A DNA stretch of 64,000 nt from Pedobacter aquatilis (GTDB lineage: Bacteria > Bacteroidota > Bacteroidia > Sphingobacteriales > Sphingobacteriaceae): NCBI RefSeq assembly GCF_030409415.1, contig NZ_JAUFPW010000033.1:124001-188000 (forward strand). The letters run 5' to 3'. The notes under the pieces were generated by a model that saw only the letters and a list, made by a program, of their open reading frames with translations, ran no database searches and was not told where the DNA came from. A program made the translations under genes and the position numbers. How positions within the stretch are numbered: position 1 is the stretch's first letter; each line of letters opens with the position of its first letter. Shown piece by piece: positions 52,676 through 61,778 of this stretch.

Positions 52676-53908
52676 CTAAAACCTGTTGTTGAGTGTGGGT
52701 TTCACGACTTTTTTCAGCAACCTGTTGCGGATATAGTCATTGGTCACCTGCAGGGAGGCGTGCCTGTTTTTTTCCATAATCGAATAGAACGATGCGCCAT
52801 CCTCAAGGTCGTAAAAGTTGGAACTGTGCTTTAGCGCATAGAATTTGAGTTTAGTACTGATGTTATATTTTATCCTGAAATAACGGAATTTTTGGGTAAA
52901 GTATTGCTCGTCAATCTGCTCGGGCGATGGTTTGCAGCGATGTCCAAAGATATAGTTTTCATCAGGTGCATTGACCACAAGCTTTTCAAGCAGGCCGTAT
53001 ATTTCTTCGTTTAGCTGGAATATCGCCTCGCTCCCATTTTTGGTTTTCTGTGGGGGAAGGGTAAGGATGCGCTTGTTCCAGTCCACGTCCATCACCTGTA
53101 GCCTTGTCATTTCCACTGGCCGGATATTGTAAAGGTATAGCAGCTTTGAGGCCACGTAGAGTCCGAAATATCCTGGATCGCCTTCCATTAACCTTACAAC
53201 AGTCTGTAGCTCCTCTTCCTCATAAATGGCAAACCTTGAACTGTCTCGCCTGGTGTTTTTCTTTACCGATTGCTTAACCGGGTTCTCTTGGATAACCTTG
53301 TACTTGCACAGAAATGAAAAAAATGTGCACAAATCGCAGCGGTAGCTATTATAGGTTACCTTACCCCAGCCAAGTTCATTCATCTTAAAACCAAGACAGT
53401 TATCGATGTCGATGGGGTTGAAGGTTTCGATCTTGCGGTTTAGAAACCCCTTGACATCCAGCCAGTCCATAAAGTGCTTGACAACGATCTTATTGTTCTT
53501 AAGGGCGATCTTTCCGATCATATTACTGTTGCGGCGTTCCTCTCGGTGCTCTATCCAGGTGTTCAGGCACTTGGATATGGGGCTTGCGCTGTGAAGATTA
53601 ACGTGCACGCCAAGATTTACATAGGCATTGGTGAAAGGGTTCCAGCCCCTGCTGAGCATAAGGATGAGTGCATCAACGGCGGCAACCGCTTTTTTTCTGA
53701 TTGAAATCCTGGTGTCTTTTACGCCTCCGATACCACCTTTCCTTGCCCTTTCCAGCTTAGCATAATTGTCCGCATTGGGCCAATAAAAATATATGAAAGG
53801 TTTGTTGGAATGTGTTATTTTTGCGGGGATCGACAAATTGAACTCGATTTCGTTCCATTCCTTTATGAAATGGTTTTCGGCCTGGGGTTTGACATCATTT
53901 TTTTTCAT
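52676..53908 (-). CDS. Site-specific integrase (tyrosine recombinase) of the conjugative element
   Basis: 410 residues. The N-terminal arm-binding and core-binding regions fill about residues 1-230. The catalytic domain carries Arg in LYNIRPVEMTRLQVMD, a Lys-bearing hairpin (LPPQKTKNGSE), KFYALKHSSNFY in place of HxxR (His replaced by Tyr, Arg by Lys), a late His in KNRHASLQVT and Tyr in NDYIRN. A Lys at the HxxR Arg is a variant I recall from Bacteroidetes element integrases, so it need not be inactive. It should integrate and excise the element. The start faces a region with three TTGTCAACG repeats, and chromosomal genes begin 125 nt away. Confidence 0.85.
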   Translation of the reverse strand: MKKNDVKPQAENHFIKEWNEIEFNLSIPAKITHSNKPFIYFYWPNADNYAKLERARKGGIGGVKDTRISIRKKAVAAVDALILMLSRGWNPFTNAYVNLGVHVNLHSASPISKCLNTWIEHREERRNSNMIGKIALKNNKIVVKHFMDWLDVKGFLNRKIETFNPIDIDNCLGFKMNELGWGKVTYNSYRCDLCTFFSFLCKYKVIQENPVKQSVKKNTRRDSSRFAIYEEEELQTVVRLMEGDPGYFGLYVASKLLYLYNIRPVEMTRLQVMDVDWNKRILTLPPQKTKNGSEAIFQLNEEIYGLLEKLVVNAPDENYIFGHRCKPSPEQIDEQYFTQKFRYFRIKYNISTKLKFYALKHSSNFYDLEDGASFYSIMEKNRHASLQVTNDYIRNRLLKKVVKPTLNNRF

Positions 53909-53951
53909 ACTGTTTTCAATTTCTATGGTTTAAGTTGTATGCCGTGAGGAG

Positions 53952-53996
53952 TTGTCAACGGGATTGTTAGCGTTTTTTGTCAACGATTTGTCAACG
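53952..53996. repeat. Three TTGTCAACG direct repeats next to the integrase start
   Basis: Identical 9-mers start at 53952, 53977 and 53988. They lie between the integrase gene and the first chromosomal gene, where arm-type or excisionase sites of an attachment region are expected. An attachment core could not be recognised because the other end of the element is not visible. Confidence 0.55.
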
Positions 53997-54032
53997 ATCG
54001 AACTAAAAAACCCCTTTTAAACCACTTTAAAC

Positions 54033-54446
54033 ATGGAAAAAACACGATATTGGTTAGTAAAATCAGAACCATTCAAATATAGCTGGGAAAAATTTAATGA
54101 AGACGGTCGTACCTTTTGGGATGGCGTTCGTAATTACCAGGCAAGAAACAATTTGAGGGATATGAAAGAAGGAGATTTAGTTCTCTTTTACCATAGCAAC
54201 GAAGGGAAAAATGTAGTCGGTGTAGCAAAGGTTGTTAAAGAATCTTATCAAGACCCAACAACTGAAGATAAAAATTGGATTGTGGTTGATTTAGCTCCGG
54301 TCGAATCGCTAAAAAATCCGGTATCACTAGAACAAATAAAAGCAGAGGAAAGCCTTAAAGATATTTCTTTAGTTCGCCAAGGCCGTTTATCGGTAATGCC
54401 GCTAAAAACCGAAGAGTTTGATAAAATTTTAGAAATGGGGAGTTAA
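54033..54446 (+). CDS. EVE-domain protein
   Basis: 137 residues covering a full EVE domain: YWLVKSEPFKYSWEKF at the start, FWDGVRNYQARNNLRDMKEG, LVLFYHSN and VVGVAKVVKESYQDPT. EVE domains are PUA-like and are proposed to recognise modified bases in RNA or DNA. Low-GC codon use differs from the element and marks the return to chromosome. The next gene is convergent and its end lies only 2 nt away. Confidence 0.85.
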   Translation: MEKTRYWLVKSEPFKYSWEKFNEDGRTFWDGVRNYQARNNLRDMKEGDLVLFYHSNEGKNVVGVAKVVKESYQDPTTEDKNWIVVDLAPVESLKNPVSLEQIKAEESLKDISLVRQGRLSVMPLKTEEFDKILEMGS

Positions 54447-54448
54447 AT

Positions 54449-55636
54449 TTAAGCAGCAGTTTCTGCTGCTTTTCTTTTGCTTAACATCAAACCCAACGTC
54501 ATAAAAATACTAGTTCCCAAAACCACTAAAAATAAAAATGAAGTGCCAACTTCGGGCATTTTTAACGATGCAGGCAGATTAATATATAATAATATGCTAA
54601 TTAGTCCGCGTGGTGCAATGTATAATATAGGTGTTGCATTACCATTTTTAAATACTTTCAAAAATGCTATCCTGATAACATAAATCGCTATCAATATAAA
54701 TAATCCGTTGAGTAAAATGGGTAAATTATTCAGTTCGTTTACATTCATCGTAAAACCAAATATTACGAAGAAAAATGTTCTTAAAATAAAAGCACTTTCA
54801 GCCGATAACTGGTAAAGTTGAGATAAATCTGCGGTTAGGTTTTTGTATAAGAAAACGCTTCTAAACCATGCGTTTTGGATGGTATCTGCATTATTTAAAA
54901 ATAAGCCTGTACTTAAAATCAATACCAAAGAAGACAGGTGGTAAGATTGCCCGATGGCATAAACTAATATCAGAATTGAAATTATCAGGAAAAATTTGAT
55001 GTGATGCATCAATTTTCCCATAATATATAATAAAACTACACAGGCAATAGCTGAAAGCAAGATGATTAAAAACGTACTTAAACCAAGTCCAATAAATGCC
55101 GAGGTGGTTATCGAGTGATTGGTAATCGCAAAATTGAACATTATAATTCCCAAAATATCCGAAAAGGAAGATTCGTAAATTACAAACTCCCTATCTTGTT
55201 TGCCCAATGCCGCGGCAGAGGGAATGGCGATGGCCGAACTAATTACACTAAAAGGAATTGCATTTGCGATACATGAATATAAATCTCGGTGCGAAATCTG
55301 ATAAATTATAAGCGTTATAATGGTTGTTGTACCAAGTAAAATCGTTAACGCCGATAGAAAGGCGCTTTTAATAATTCTGTTTTTCTCCCTGTCATATTTC
55401 AACTCTAAAGACCCTTCGAAAACGATTAATATTAAACCCACTGTGCCTAAAGTTGGCAAAATGGATAAAAAATTGAAAGTATGAATCTGTAGATATTCAA
55501 CCAGATAGCGAAGACCAATTCCTAATAAAAGCAAAAGCAACACCGATGGTATTTTGGTTTTACTCGCCACTAAATCAAATAGATAAGAAAAAATTACTAA
55601 TCCGCTTAAAATAATAAGAATGGTATATGTTGTCAT
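54449..55636 (-). CDS. Cation:proton antiporter family membrane protein
   Basis: 395 residues, almost entirely membrane segments (about 11-12). Motifs include VFEGSLELKYDREKN, AIPSAAALGKQDREFV and YESSFSDILGIIMF, typical of CPA-type Na+/H+ or K+/H+ exchangers, with the short cytoplasmic tail KRKAAETAA and no TrkA-type regulatory domain. It should exchange a monovalent cation for protons at the inner membrane. Confidence 0.8.
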   Translation of the reverse strand: MTTYTILIILSGLVIFSYLFDLVASKTKIPSVLLLLLLGIGLRYLVEYLQIHTFNFLSILPTLGTVGLILIVFEGSLELKYDREKNRIIKSAFLSALTILLGTTTIITLIIYQISHRDLYSCIANAIPFSVISSAIAIPSAAALGKQDREFVIYESSFSDILGIIMFNFAITNHSITTSAFIGLGLSTFLIILLSAIACVVLLYIMGKLMHHIKFFLIISILILVYAIGQSYHLSSLVLILSTGLFLNNADTIQNAWFRSVFLYKNLTADLSQLYQLSAESAFILRTFFFVIFGFTMNVNELNNLPILLNGLFILIAIYVIRIAFLKVFKNGNATPILYIAPRGLISILLYINLPASLKMPEVGTSFLFLVVLGTSIFMTLGLMLSKRKAAETAA

Positions 55637-55704
55637 ATTTACAGCGTTTGGTATTCGCTAAAATAAAACAAACATATTAAGCATCAAGAAGTTTTATGTA
55701 AAAG

Positions 55705-56226
55705 TTACGGTTTAAAAAACAAGGCTTTAAGCTCGCTGGCATCATCCGGACTCATTTTTCCGCCTAAAACTAAGCGTAACTGTCTGCGGCGCAGCGCTCC
55801 ATCAAAAAGTTCAATTTCCTCAGCAGTTTCAGGTATTAATTCTGGTACCGGAATGGTGCGGGCGCTTTGGTCAACTGCTACAAAAGTGTAGTAAGCCTCG
55901 TTGCTTTTTTGGCGTGCACCACTCGGAATGTTTTCTGCCCACACATCCAAACGCACTTCAACAGATGTATTAAATGCCCTTGTAACTTTGGCCTCAATTG
56001 TAATCACATCTCCAAGTTTTATGGGGTGTTTAAAAGAAACATTATCAACTGAGGCGGTAACCACAATTCGGTTACAATGTTTTTGAGCTGAAATTGCTGC
56101 GGCAATATCCATCCAATGCAGTAAACGTCCACCCATTAAATTATTTAGCGTGTTGGTATCATTCGGTAATACCAATTCGTTCATCACTGTAAAGCTTTCC
56201 TTTGCAAATTTCTTTTTCAAACTCAT
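55705..56226 (-). CDS. Acyl-CoA thioesterase, hotdog family (YciA-like)
   Basis: 173 residues with one hotdog fold. The signatures NTLNNLMGGRLLHWMDIAAA, VVTASVDNVSFKHPIKLGD and EVRLDVWAENI are those of the acyl-CoA thioesterase family that includes YciA and BACH/Acot. It hydrolyses acyl-CoA in the cytoplasm; chain preference cannot be read from sequence. Slightly longer than YciA because of a C-terminal acidic/basic tail. Confidence 0.82.
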   Translation of the reverse strand: MSLKKKFAKESFTVMNELVLPNDTNTLNNLMGGRLLHWMDIAAAISAQKHCNRIVVTASVDNVSFKHPIKLGDVITIEAKVTRAFNTSVEVRLDVWAENIPSGARQKSNEAYYTFVAVDQSARTIPVPELIPETAEEIELFDGALRRRQLRLVLGGKMSPDDASELKALFFKP

Positions 56227-56358
56227 ATCGAGCGCAAAAGTAATAAAATTGAGTTAAAATGGCTTTAAACATTATTTGAAAAGCAAGGTTATTCGCTCTT
56301 TTTTGAGTTAGTCTCGTTCTCACTCCAATCTTTTAAGATGAGGATAATGCAAAATATT

Positions 56359-56404
56359 TCGTCATTTCGAACGTAGCGGAGAAATCTTTCAACCTGACAG
56401 ATCT
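56359..56404. repeat. Intergenic CGTCATTTCGA-type repeat
   Basis: CGTCATTTCGAACGTAGCGG followed by AGAAATCTTTCAACCTGACA is of the kind I recall as common dispersed intergenic sequence in Sphingobacteriaceae and Flavobacteria. Only this copy is seen in the window. It is not related to the CGTCA element upstream of the fibre genes. Confidence 0.5.
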
Positions 56405-56431
56405 TATTCTAAATTATTAAGACTAGAGGTA

Positions 56432-56577
56432 CAAACCACCCCGATCCCTCCTTGAAAAAAGAGGGGAGTTGGACAATGATAAATAATTACATCGGCAATA
56501 AAATAACTTTCTACCAACTCGCCTCCTAAATTTAGAAGCGTTTATCCCGATTTTTTGGGAGGTAAAGGGTGGTTTAA
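56432..56577. repeat. Intergenic inverted-repeat element with nested hairpins
   Basis: Imperfect arms CAAACCACCCCGATCCCTCC (from 56432) and GGAGGTAAAGGGTGGTTT (to 56575) flank about 110 nt. Inside are GAGTTGG/CCAACTC and the palindrome CTAAATTTAG (56525-56534). No coding capacity. It looks like a non-autonomous dispersed repeat of the chromosome. Confidence 0.55.
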
Positions 56578-56632
56578 ACCCTTCAAAAAATCAAAGAAAC
56601 TAAGTTAGCTAAACCAGATTGAGCGGAATAGC

Positions 56633-56651
56633 TCCCGATTTTTCTTCGGGA
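56633..56651. repeat. Short hairpin ahead of the amylase gene
   Basis: Stem TCCCGA (56633-56638) and TCGGGA (56646-56651) with a T-rich loop, followed by GCGAAAGCGGGG. Resembles dispersed repeats of this group. Confidence 0.4.
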
Positions 56652-56859
56652 CTATAAGCGAAAGCGGGGCTGCTGTTTCCGAAGACTGCATTCCTTTCAT
56701 TTTCTTAAAATAAACTTTAAACTTTATATATGTTATCTGAAAATGAAACAGCTAACGGAAAAACTTAAGAGAAATAAAAAATTAAAATTAAATTTTCCAG
56801 ACAATTTCTTACAAACAATTGGAATAAAATCATGTTATCCTAGCATAAAAATCAAATTA

Positions 56860-58350
56860 ATGCAAAATCAAACCATCATCCAATTTTTTCATTGGTATTA
56901 TAACGAAGAACAAAATTTATGGACAAAAGTAGCGACTGAAGCTGCTCATTTAAAAGAAATCGGTGTTACAATGGTTTGGCTACCGCCTGCCTACAAATCG
57001 AACAATGCGGCTTACGATGTTGGCTACGCGGTTTATGATTTGTTCGATTTAGGAGAATTTGACCAAAAGGGAGCAGTTAATACAAAATACGGACATAAAG
57101 ACGAATACCTTAAAGCTATTGATGCTTTGCATGAAAATGGCATTAGCGCACTTGCAGATATTGTATTTAACCATAAAGCAGGTGGAGACGAACTTGAAAA
57201 AATCAAGGTTAGAACTGTAAATCCTGATAATAGAGAAGAGTTTACCAGCGATGTTTTTGAAATTGAAGCGTGGACAAAGTTTACTTTTCCTGGAAGAAAA
57301 GGTAAATATTCTGAATTTATTTGGGATCACATGTGTTTCAGCGGGGTAGATTGGGCAGAAGATTTGCAAGAAACCGCAATTTATTCTATTCAGAATTATT
57401 TGGGAGAAGGTTTTGAAAAGGTGCCTTCAACTGAGCTTGGTAATTACGATTACTTGATGTTTAACGATATTGATTACAGAAATCAGGCCGTTATTGATGA
57501 ACTAAATTATTGGGGCGAATGGCTTGTTGAAACCACAAAAGTTGACGGCTTTAGACTGGATGCTGTAAAGCACATAAATCCGGATTTCATAATTCAATGG
57601 TTAGACCACTTGAACACTAAGTATAACCGTAAATTTTTTGTTGTTGCCGAAGATTGGAATGTAGTTGATATTGAGGGACAGCTGGAATATATTGAAACCA
57701 CGGCAGGAAGAACACAGATTTTTGATTCCCTGTTGCATCATAATTTTTATCTGGCAAGTCATGAAGATAATGGCTTTGATATGAGCACAATCTTCGATAA
57801 GACTTTGGTTCAGGTTAATCCGGCTTTAGCGGTTACTTTTGTTGATAATCATGATTCACAACCTTTACAAGCTTTAGAATCTTATGTAGAGTTTTGGTTC
57901 AGACCGCTAGCTTATGCCATAATTTTATTGAGAGAACAAGGCATTCCTTGTTTATTCTTTCCAGATGTTTACGGCGGAATTTATGACGATAAAAATGAGG
58001 CTGGAGAAGATGTACACATTGACTTGGCTGCAATCCCAGCTGTTGCAACCATGAGCCAACTACGTGCTAGTCATGCTTATGGTTTACAAAGAGATTATTT
58101 CGACCATTTTAGCTGCGTGGGTTTTACTCGTGAGGGCGATGATGAACATCAAAATAGTGGCTTGGCTGTTTTAATGAGTACAGGCGAGGAGGGTTTTAAA
58201 GAGATGGAGGTTGGTGCAAAGTTTGCCGGTAAAACTTTTATTGATGCTTTAGGATATAGGGAAGGAGAGGTTACAATTAACGAAAGTGGTTGGGCGGAGT
58301 TTCATTGCAATGCCGGAAGTGTTTCGGTTTGGGTTTTGAAAGCAGATTAA
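56860..58350 (+). CDS. Cytoplasmic alpha-amylase (GH13)
   Basis: 496 residues from ATG 56860 (MQNQTIIQFFHWYY), the usual start of this family; a longer frame from 56743 adds 39 residues without recognisable sequence. GH13 regions are all present: ADIVFNHK (region I), GFRLDAVKHI with the nucleophile Asp (II), FVVAEDW with the general acid Glu (III), TFVDNHDSQ (IV). No signal peptide, so intracellular. Domain order and size match liquefying-type bacterial alpha-amylases that degrade glycogen or maltodextrin. The 5' flank contains several repeats and no clear promoter. Confidence 0.9.
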   Translation: MQNQTIIQFFHWYYNEEQNLWTKVATEAAHLKEIGVTMVWLPPAYKSNNAAYDVGYAVYDLFDLGEFDQKGAVNTKYGHKDEYLKAIDALHENGISALADIVFNHKAGGDELEKIKVRTVNPDNREEFTSDVFEIEAWTKFTFPGRKGKYSEFIWDHMCFSGVDWAEDLQETAIYSIQNYLGEGFEKVPSTELGNYDYLMFNDIDYRNQAVIDELNYWGEWLVETTKVDGFRLDAVKHINPDFIIQWLDHLNTKYNRKFFVVAEDWNVVDIEGQLEYIETTAGRTQIFDSLLHHNFYLASHEDNGFDMSTIFDKTLVQVNPALAVTFVDNHDSQPLQALESYVEFWFRPLAYAIILLREQGIPCLFFPDVYGGIYDDKNEAGEDVHIDLAAIPAVATMSQLRASHAYGLQRDYFDHFSCVGFTREGDDEHQNSGLAVLMSTGEEGFKEMEVGAKFAGKTFIDALGYREGEVTINESGWAEFHCNAGSVSVWVLKAD

Positions 58351-58424
58351 AATATAAGTATTATTAAATTGACCATATAAGGAATGTAAGTTCAAAAGTT
58401 TACATTCCTTATTTGGTTAATATC

Positions 58425-59354
58425 TTAACTCAAAAAGCTATCTACTTCACGATAGGCTTTAATTACATCTAATTCACCAGCTTTATCAGGTTTTGAATTT
58501 CCGTGTTCCATACCCATAACACCTTTATAACCTTTGCTATGCAAATGCTTAAAGAGGTTTTTATAGTTGATTTCGCCTGTTGTTGGCTCTTTTCTTCCCG
58601 GATTATCGCCAATTTGGATGTAGGCAATTTCATCCCAACATCTATCCATCGTTTTAATTAAATCACCTTCGGTGCGTTGCATGTGGTAAATATCATATAA
58701 AATTTTACACGATGGACTTTTTACAGCCTTGCAAACTGCATAGGTTTCGTTTGTTTTTTGAAGGAAAAGTTCGGGCGTATCGCTTAATGTTTCTAAAACC
58801 ATAATTAACCCATGAGGTTCAAAAATCTCTGCACCTGCACGCATGGCATCAATTACATTTGCAAATTGGTTTCCGTAAGGTAAATTTCTTTCATAAAAAC
58901 CCGGAACAACGGTTAGCCATTTGGCATTACAACGTTTTGCAGCCTCTACAGATTTTTTGCAGGTATCAACAAACTTATCTTTAAACTCTTTCTTTCCTGT
59001 TGTTAAAGATGTTTTCCAATTATCGCCACCATCAACCACAAAAACCCCCATTCGCATATTAAGCTTAGCTAATAAATTACCAATCTTTTCCTGTTCATCA
59101 ACCGGTCGAGCTAGAAAGCCATTATCTTCAATCGAACGGAAACCTTTATCGTACATAAACTGAATCTGATCAAGGAAACTTTTGCCTGCATGATTTTGAA
59201 ACATCCCTTGATGGGGTGCGTAATCAAGATTAAAGGTTTTATCGGCTATCGGCTTTTGTTTAACATCTGATGCAAATGCATTGGTAATTGTGCCTGCTGT
59301 TGTTATTGCACCTGCGGTTAGCAACGTACTTTTAATAAATTCACTTCTTTTCAT
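58425..59354 (-). CDS. TIM-barrel sugar isomerase/epimerase, Hyi-like, with Tat signal
   Basis: 309 residues. N-terminal MKRSEFIKSTLLTAGAITT is a Tat-like leader (KR rather than RR). The TIM-barrel part follows (AP_endonuc_2/xylose-isomerase-like fold), with GMFQNHAGKSFLDQIQFMYD, VVPGFYERNLPYGN, LETLSDTPELFL, KILYDIYHMQRTEGDL and IQIGDNPGRKEPTTGEINY; the last two recall hydroxypyruvate isomerase. Predicted periplasmic. The start overlaps the end of the ApbE gene by 14 nt, so the cluster is one leftward operon. Confidence 0.78.
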   Translation of the reverse strand: MKRSEFIKSTLLTAGAITTAGTITNAFASDVKQKPIADKTFNLDYAPHQGMFQNHAGKSFLDQIQFMYDKGFRSIEDNGFLARPVDEQEKIGNLLAKLNMRMGVFVVDGGDNWKTSLTTGKKEFKDKFVDTCKKSVEAAKRCNAKWLTVVPGFYERNLPYGNQFANVIDAMRAGAEIFEPHGLIMVLETLSDTPELFLQKTNETYAVCKAVKSPSCKILYDIYHMQRTEGDLIKTMDRCWDEIAYIQIGDNPGRKEPTTGEINYKNLFKHLHSKGYKGVMGMEHGNSKPDKAGELDVIKAYREVDSFLS

Positions 59355-60372
59355 CTGTTTGGTTTTTAGATTGATTTTCGGTAGATATAAGTTTCCTAAA
59401 TCCGGTAGTTAGTGTATCTGTAATTTTGCCGTTTTTATTTTTATAAACAAAATAGGCTTCTAGATTTTTCCGTTTCTCTACAAAATTTAAAGCATCATTT
59501 ATGTGCATAGCCATTAAGCTATTGTCATAACCATCGGCTGTAATTGCATCATTTGCATAAACCGTAACGCTTATCATTTCATTATTTAAGGGGTAACCAG
59601 TTTTTGGATTGATGAGATGAGAGATTTTTTTTGAACCTGACTGATGAAATTTACGGTAATTTCCAGAAGTTGTAATCGCACCAGTATTAATGGCAACAAT
59701 ATGCCTGATTACTGGAATGCCATTTTCATCAGGTCCTTCGATACCGATTTTTAAACTACTTCCATCAGGTTTTGGTCCTGAAACCCTAATTTCTCCGCCA
59801 AGCTCTGCAACGTACTGATTTATACCTTTCTCCTCAATAAAATTGGCAATTAAATCTACACTATAACCTTGTGCAATTCCGTTCAAATCAATTTTAATAC
59901 AAGGTTTAGCTTTACTCAGCATGCCATTTTTTAAATTAATGTTTTTCATGCCAACACATTGCAAAATGCTTTTAATGGTCGCCTCGCTTGGCTCTTGCCT
60001 TTCCTCTGCCGGGCCAAAACCCCATGCCTGTACCAAAGGTGCCACGGTAATATCAAATGCTCCCTTTGTATCTTCATTTATCTCAAAACTTCTATTTAAT
60101 ACAGCTGAAATAAATTTATCGGTTTTTATTGAAGTTTGGCCTTCGTTAAATTGAGAGATAAGAGAATTGCTTTTATAAAGCGACATTGATAAGTCGATTA
60201 AATCCAATAAACTATCAATATCGCTTTTCTTAATTAAACTATCTGTTGCATAATAAGTTATTGCGTATTCTGTTCCTTGCGCTGTACCAAATAAGTCAAA
60301 TTTTCTAATATCTTCTAAATTAGAAAATGAGGTTAGTACAATGAAACAAACAAGTAGGAGCAATAATCGCAT
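59341..60372 (-). CDS. apbE: FAD:protein FMN transferase (ApbE family)
   Basis: 343 residues with a Sec signal (MRLLLLLVCFIVLTSFS). Motifs of the family are present: IDLNGIAQGYSVDLI, VAELGGEIRVSGP, HLINPKTGYPL and ANDAITADGYDNSLMAM. It attaches FMN to a Thr/Ser of a partner protein in the periplasm using FAD. The partner is not obvious in the neighbouring genes. It shares one base with the end of the Gfo/Idh gene upstream and overlaps the Hyi-like gene downstream. Confidence 0.87.
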   Translation of the reverse strand: MRLLLLLVCFIVLTSFSNLEDIRKFDLFGTAQGTEYAITYYATDSLIKKSDIDSLLDLIDLSMSLYKSNSLISQFNEGQTSIKTDKFISAVLNRSFEINEDTKGAFDITVAPLVQAWGFGPAEERQEPSEATIKSILQCVGMKNINLKNGMLSKAKPCIKIDLNGIAQGYSVDLIANFIEEKGINQYVAELGGEIRVSGPKPDGSSLKIGIEGPDENGIPVIRHIVAINTGAITTSGNYRKFHQSGSKKISHLINPKTGYPLNNEMISVTVYANDAITADGYDNSLMAMHINDALNFVEKRKNLEAYFVYKNKNGKITDTLTTGFRKLISTENQSKNQTDEKK

Positions 60373-61691
60373 TATACAACTTTAGTTTTTCCTGGCATTG
60401 CGTACGGATAAAGCCCATTTGCATCAGGTAGTACTTTCGGCATTGCATCCCACGCAAATTTTTCCGGCATAAGGCTATTGTCGGCAGCCAAGGCCTCGTC
60501 CCATTTTATGGTTTCGCCAGAATAAGTGGCATAACGACCAATTATTGAAGTAAAGGTGCTCGTTGCAGCGTAATCTACATTATTAAACTTATATTCTCCT
60601 TTTGAAATTGCTTCAAAAAGTTCATCGTGCTCTGTTTGATAAGGATTCGCATTGCCTTTTGTATTATGGTTATAAAGCTCTTTGCCACTGTAATCTTTCA
60701 TAATGGCCTGGTTACTTCCAGATAAGTAAATTTTACCCTTTGTACCCATAAAAGATTCATCAACACGATTACTGATGCCTTCAAAATGACGACACTGACT
60801 ATGAATTACTGCACCATCTGCGTAGGTAAGTTCGATAGAATGGTTATCGTAAATTTCGCCATAATCCTTTCCGGTTCTCCAGGCACGGCTACCTGTTCCT
60901 TGTACCGAAACAGGATGCGCATTTTTAATCCAGTTGGCAATATCAAGGTTATGGACGTGTTGCTCTACAATATGATCGCCGCATAGCCAGTTAAAATAAT
61001 ACCAGTTGCGCATTTGATATTCCATTTCAGTTTGTCCGGCTTTGCGTGGGTTAACCCAAACGCCACCGCTGTTCCAATATACCTGGCCAGACATAATATC
61101 GCCAATCGCACCATCATTAATGCGCTTCATCGCTTCGCGATAATTGGTTTGATACCTTCTTTGTAAACCAACCACAACATTTAATTTTTTCTTTTTTGCT
61201 TCTTCAGCTGCGGCCAAAACTTTACGAATTCCAGGTGCATCAACCGCAACTGGTTTTTCCATAAATATCTGTTTATTTTGCTTTACGGCTTCCTCAAAAT
61301 GAATTGGCCTGAAACCCGGAGGTGTTACCAACAATACTACATCAGCTAAAGGAATAGCCTGTTTATAAGCATCAAAACCTACAAACTGGCGCTCTTTCGG
61401 AACATCCATTTTTGCTGCAAATTTACTAGAAAGCGCTTCATAACTTTTATCAATTCTATCCTGAAAAGCATCAGCCATGGCAACCAATTTGATATTGTAT
61501 TTGGTGCTTAATGCCTGGAAAGCAGCTCCTGTACCACGGTCGCCACAACCGATTAAGGCAATTTTAATGGTATCAGAACCAGATGCATAAGCACCTGCAA
61601 GCGGAAATGAACTCAGCATTGCACTGCCGGCAAGCAAAGCAGATGCTTTCAAAAATTCGCGACGTTCTTGTAAGGAAATAGATTTTTTCAT
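60372..61691 (-). CDS. Gfo/Idh/MocA-family oxidoreductase with Tat signal
   Basis: 439 residues from ATG 61691; the frame extends to 61724, but the shorter start gives a direct Tat leader (RREFLKASALLAG). Rossmann-type nucleotide-binding loop IALIGCGDRGTGAAF, EKPVAVDAPG with the family Lys, and WNSGGVWVNPRKAGQTEMEY. It should oxidise or reduce a sugar-like substrate with NAD(P), in the periplasm by its signal; the cofactor would have to be carried through the Tat pathway bound to the folded protein. Second gene of the leftward operon. Confidence 0.85.
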   Translation of the reverse strand: MKKSISLQERREFLKASALLAGSAMLSSFPLAGAYASGSDTIKIALIGCGDRGTGAAFQALSTKYNIKLVAMADAFQDRIDKSYEALSSKFAAKMDVPKERQFVGFDAYKQAIPLADVVLLVTPPGFRPIHFEEAVKQNKQIFMEKPVAVDAPGIRKVLAAAEEAKKKKLNVVVGLQRRYQTNYREAMKRINDGAIGDIMSGQVYWNSGGVWVNPRKAGQTEMEYQMRNWYYFNWLCGDHIVEQHVHNLDIANWIKNAHPVSVQGTGSRAWRTGKDYGEIYDNHSIELTYADGAVIHSQCRHFEGISNRVDESFMGTKGKIYLSGSNQAIMKDYSGKELYNHNTKGNANPYQTEHDELFEAISKGEYKFNNVDYAATSTFTSIIGRYATYSGETIKWDEALAADNSLMPEKFAWDAMPKVLPDANGLYPYAMPGKTKVV

Positions 61692-61778
61692 ATTTGGATA
61701 GTTGGTTTTAAAGGAATATGCCATGTATTTTAATTTTCGTTTCGGTACACGGCCATTTTATTTGGTTTATGGTTTAGG

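Noticed and set aside
53909..54032. tRNA gene as attachment site
   Set aside because: No cloverleaf-forming sequence or T-arm consensus could be found in this interval.
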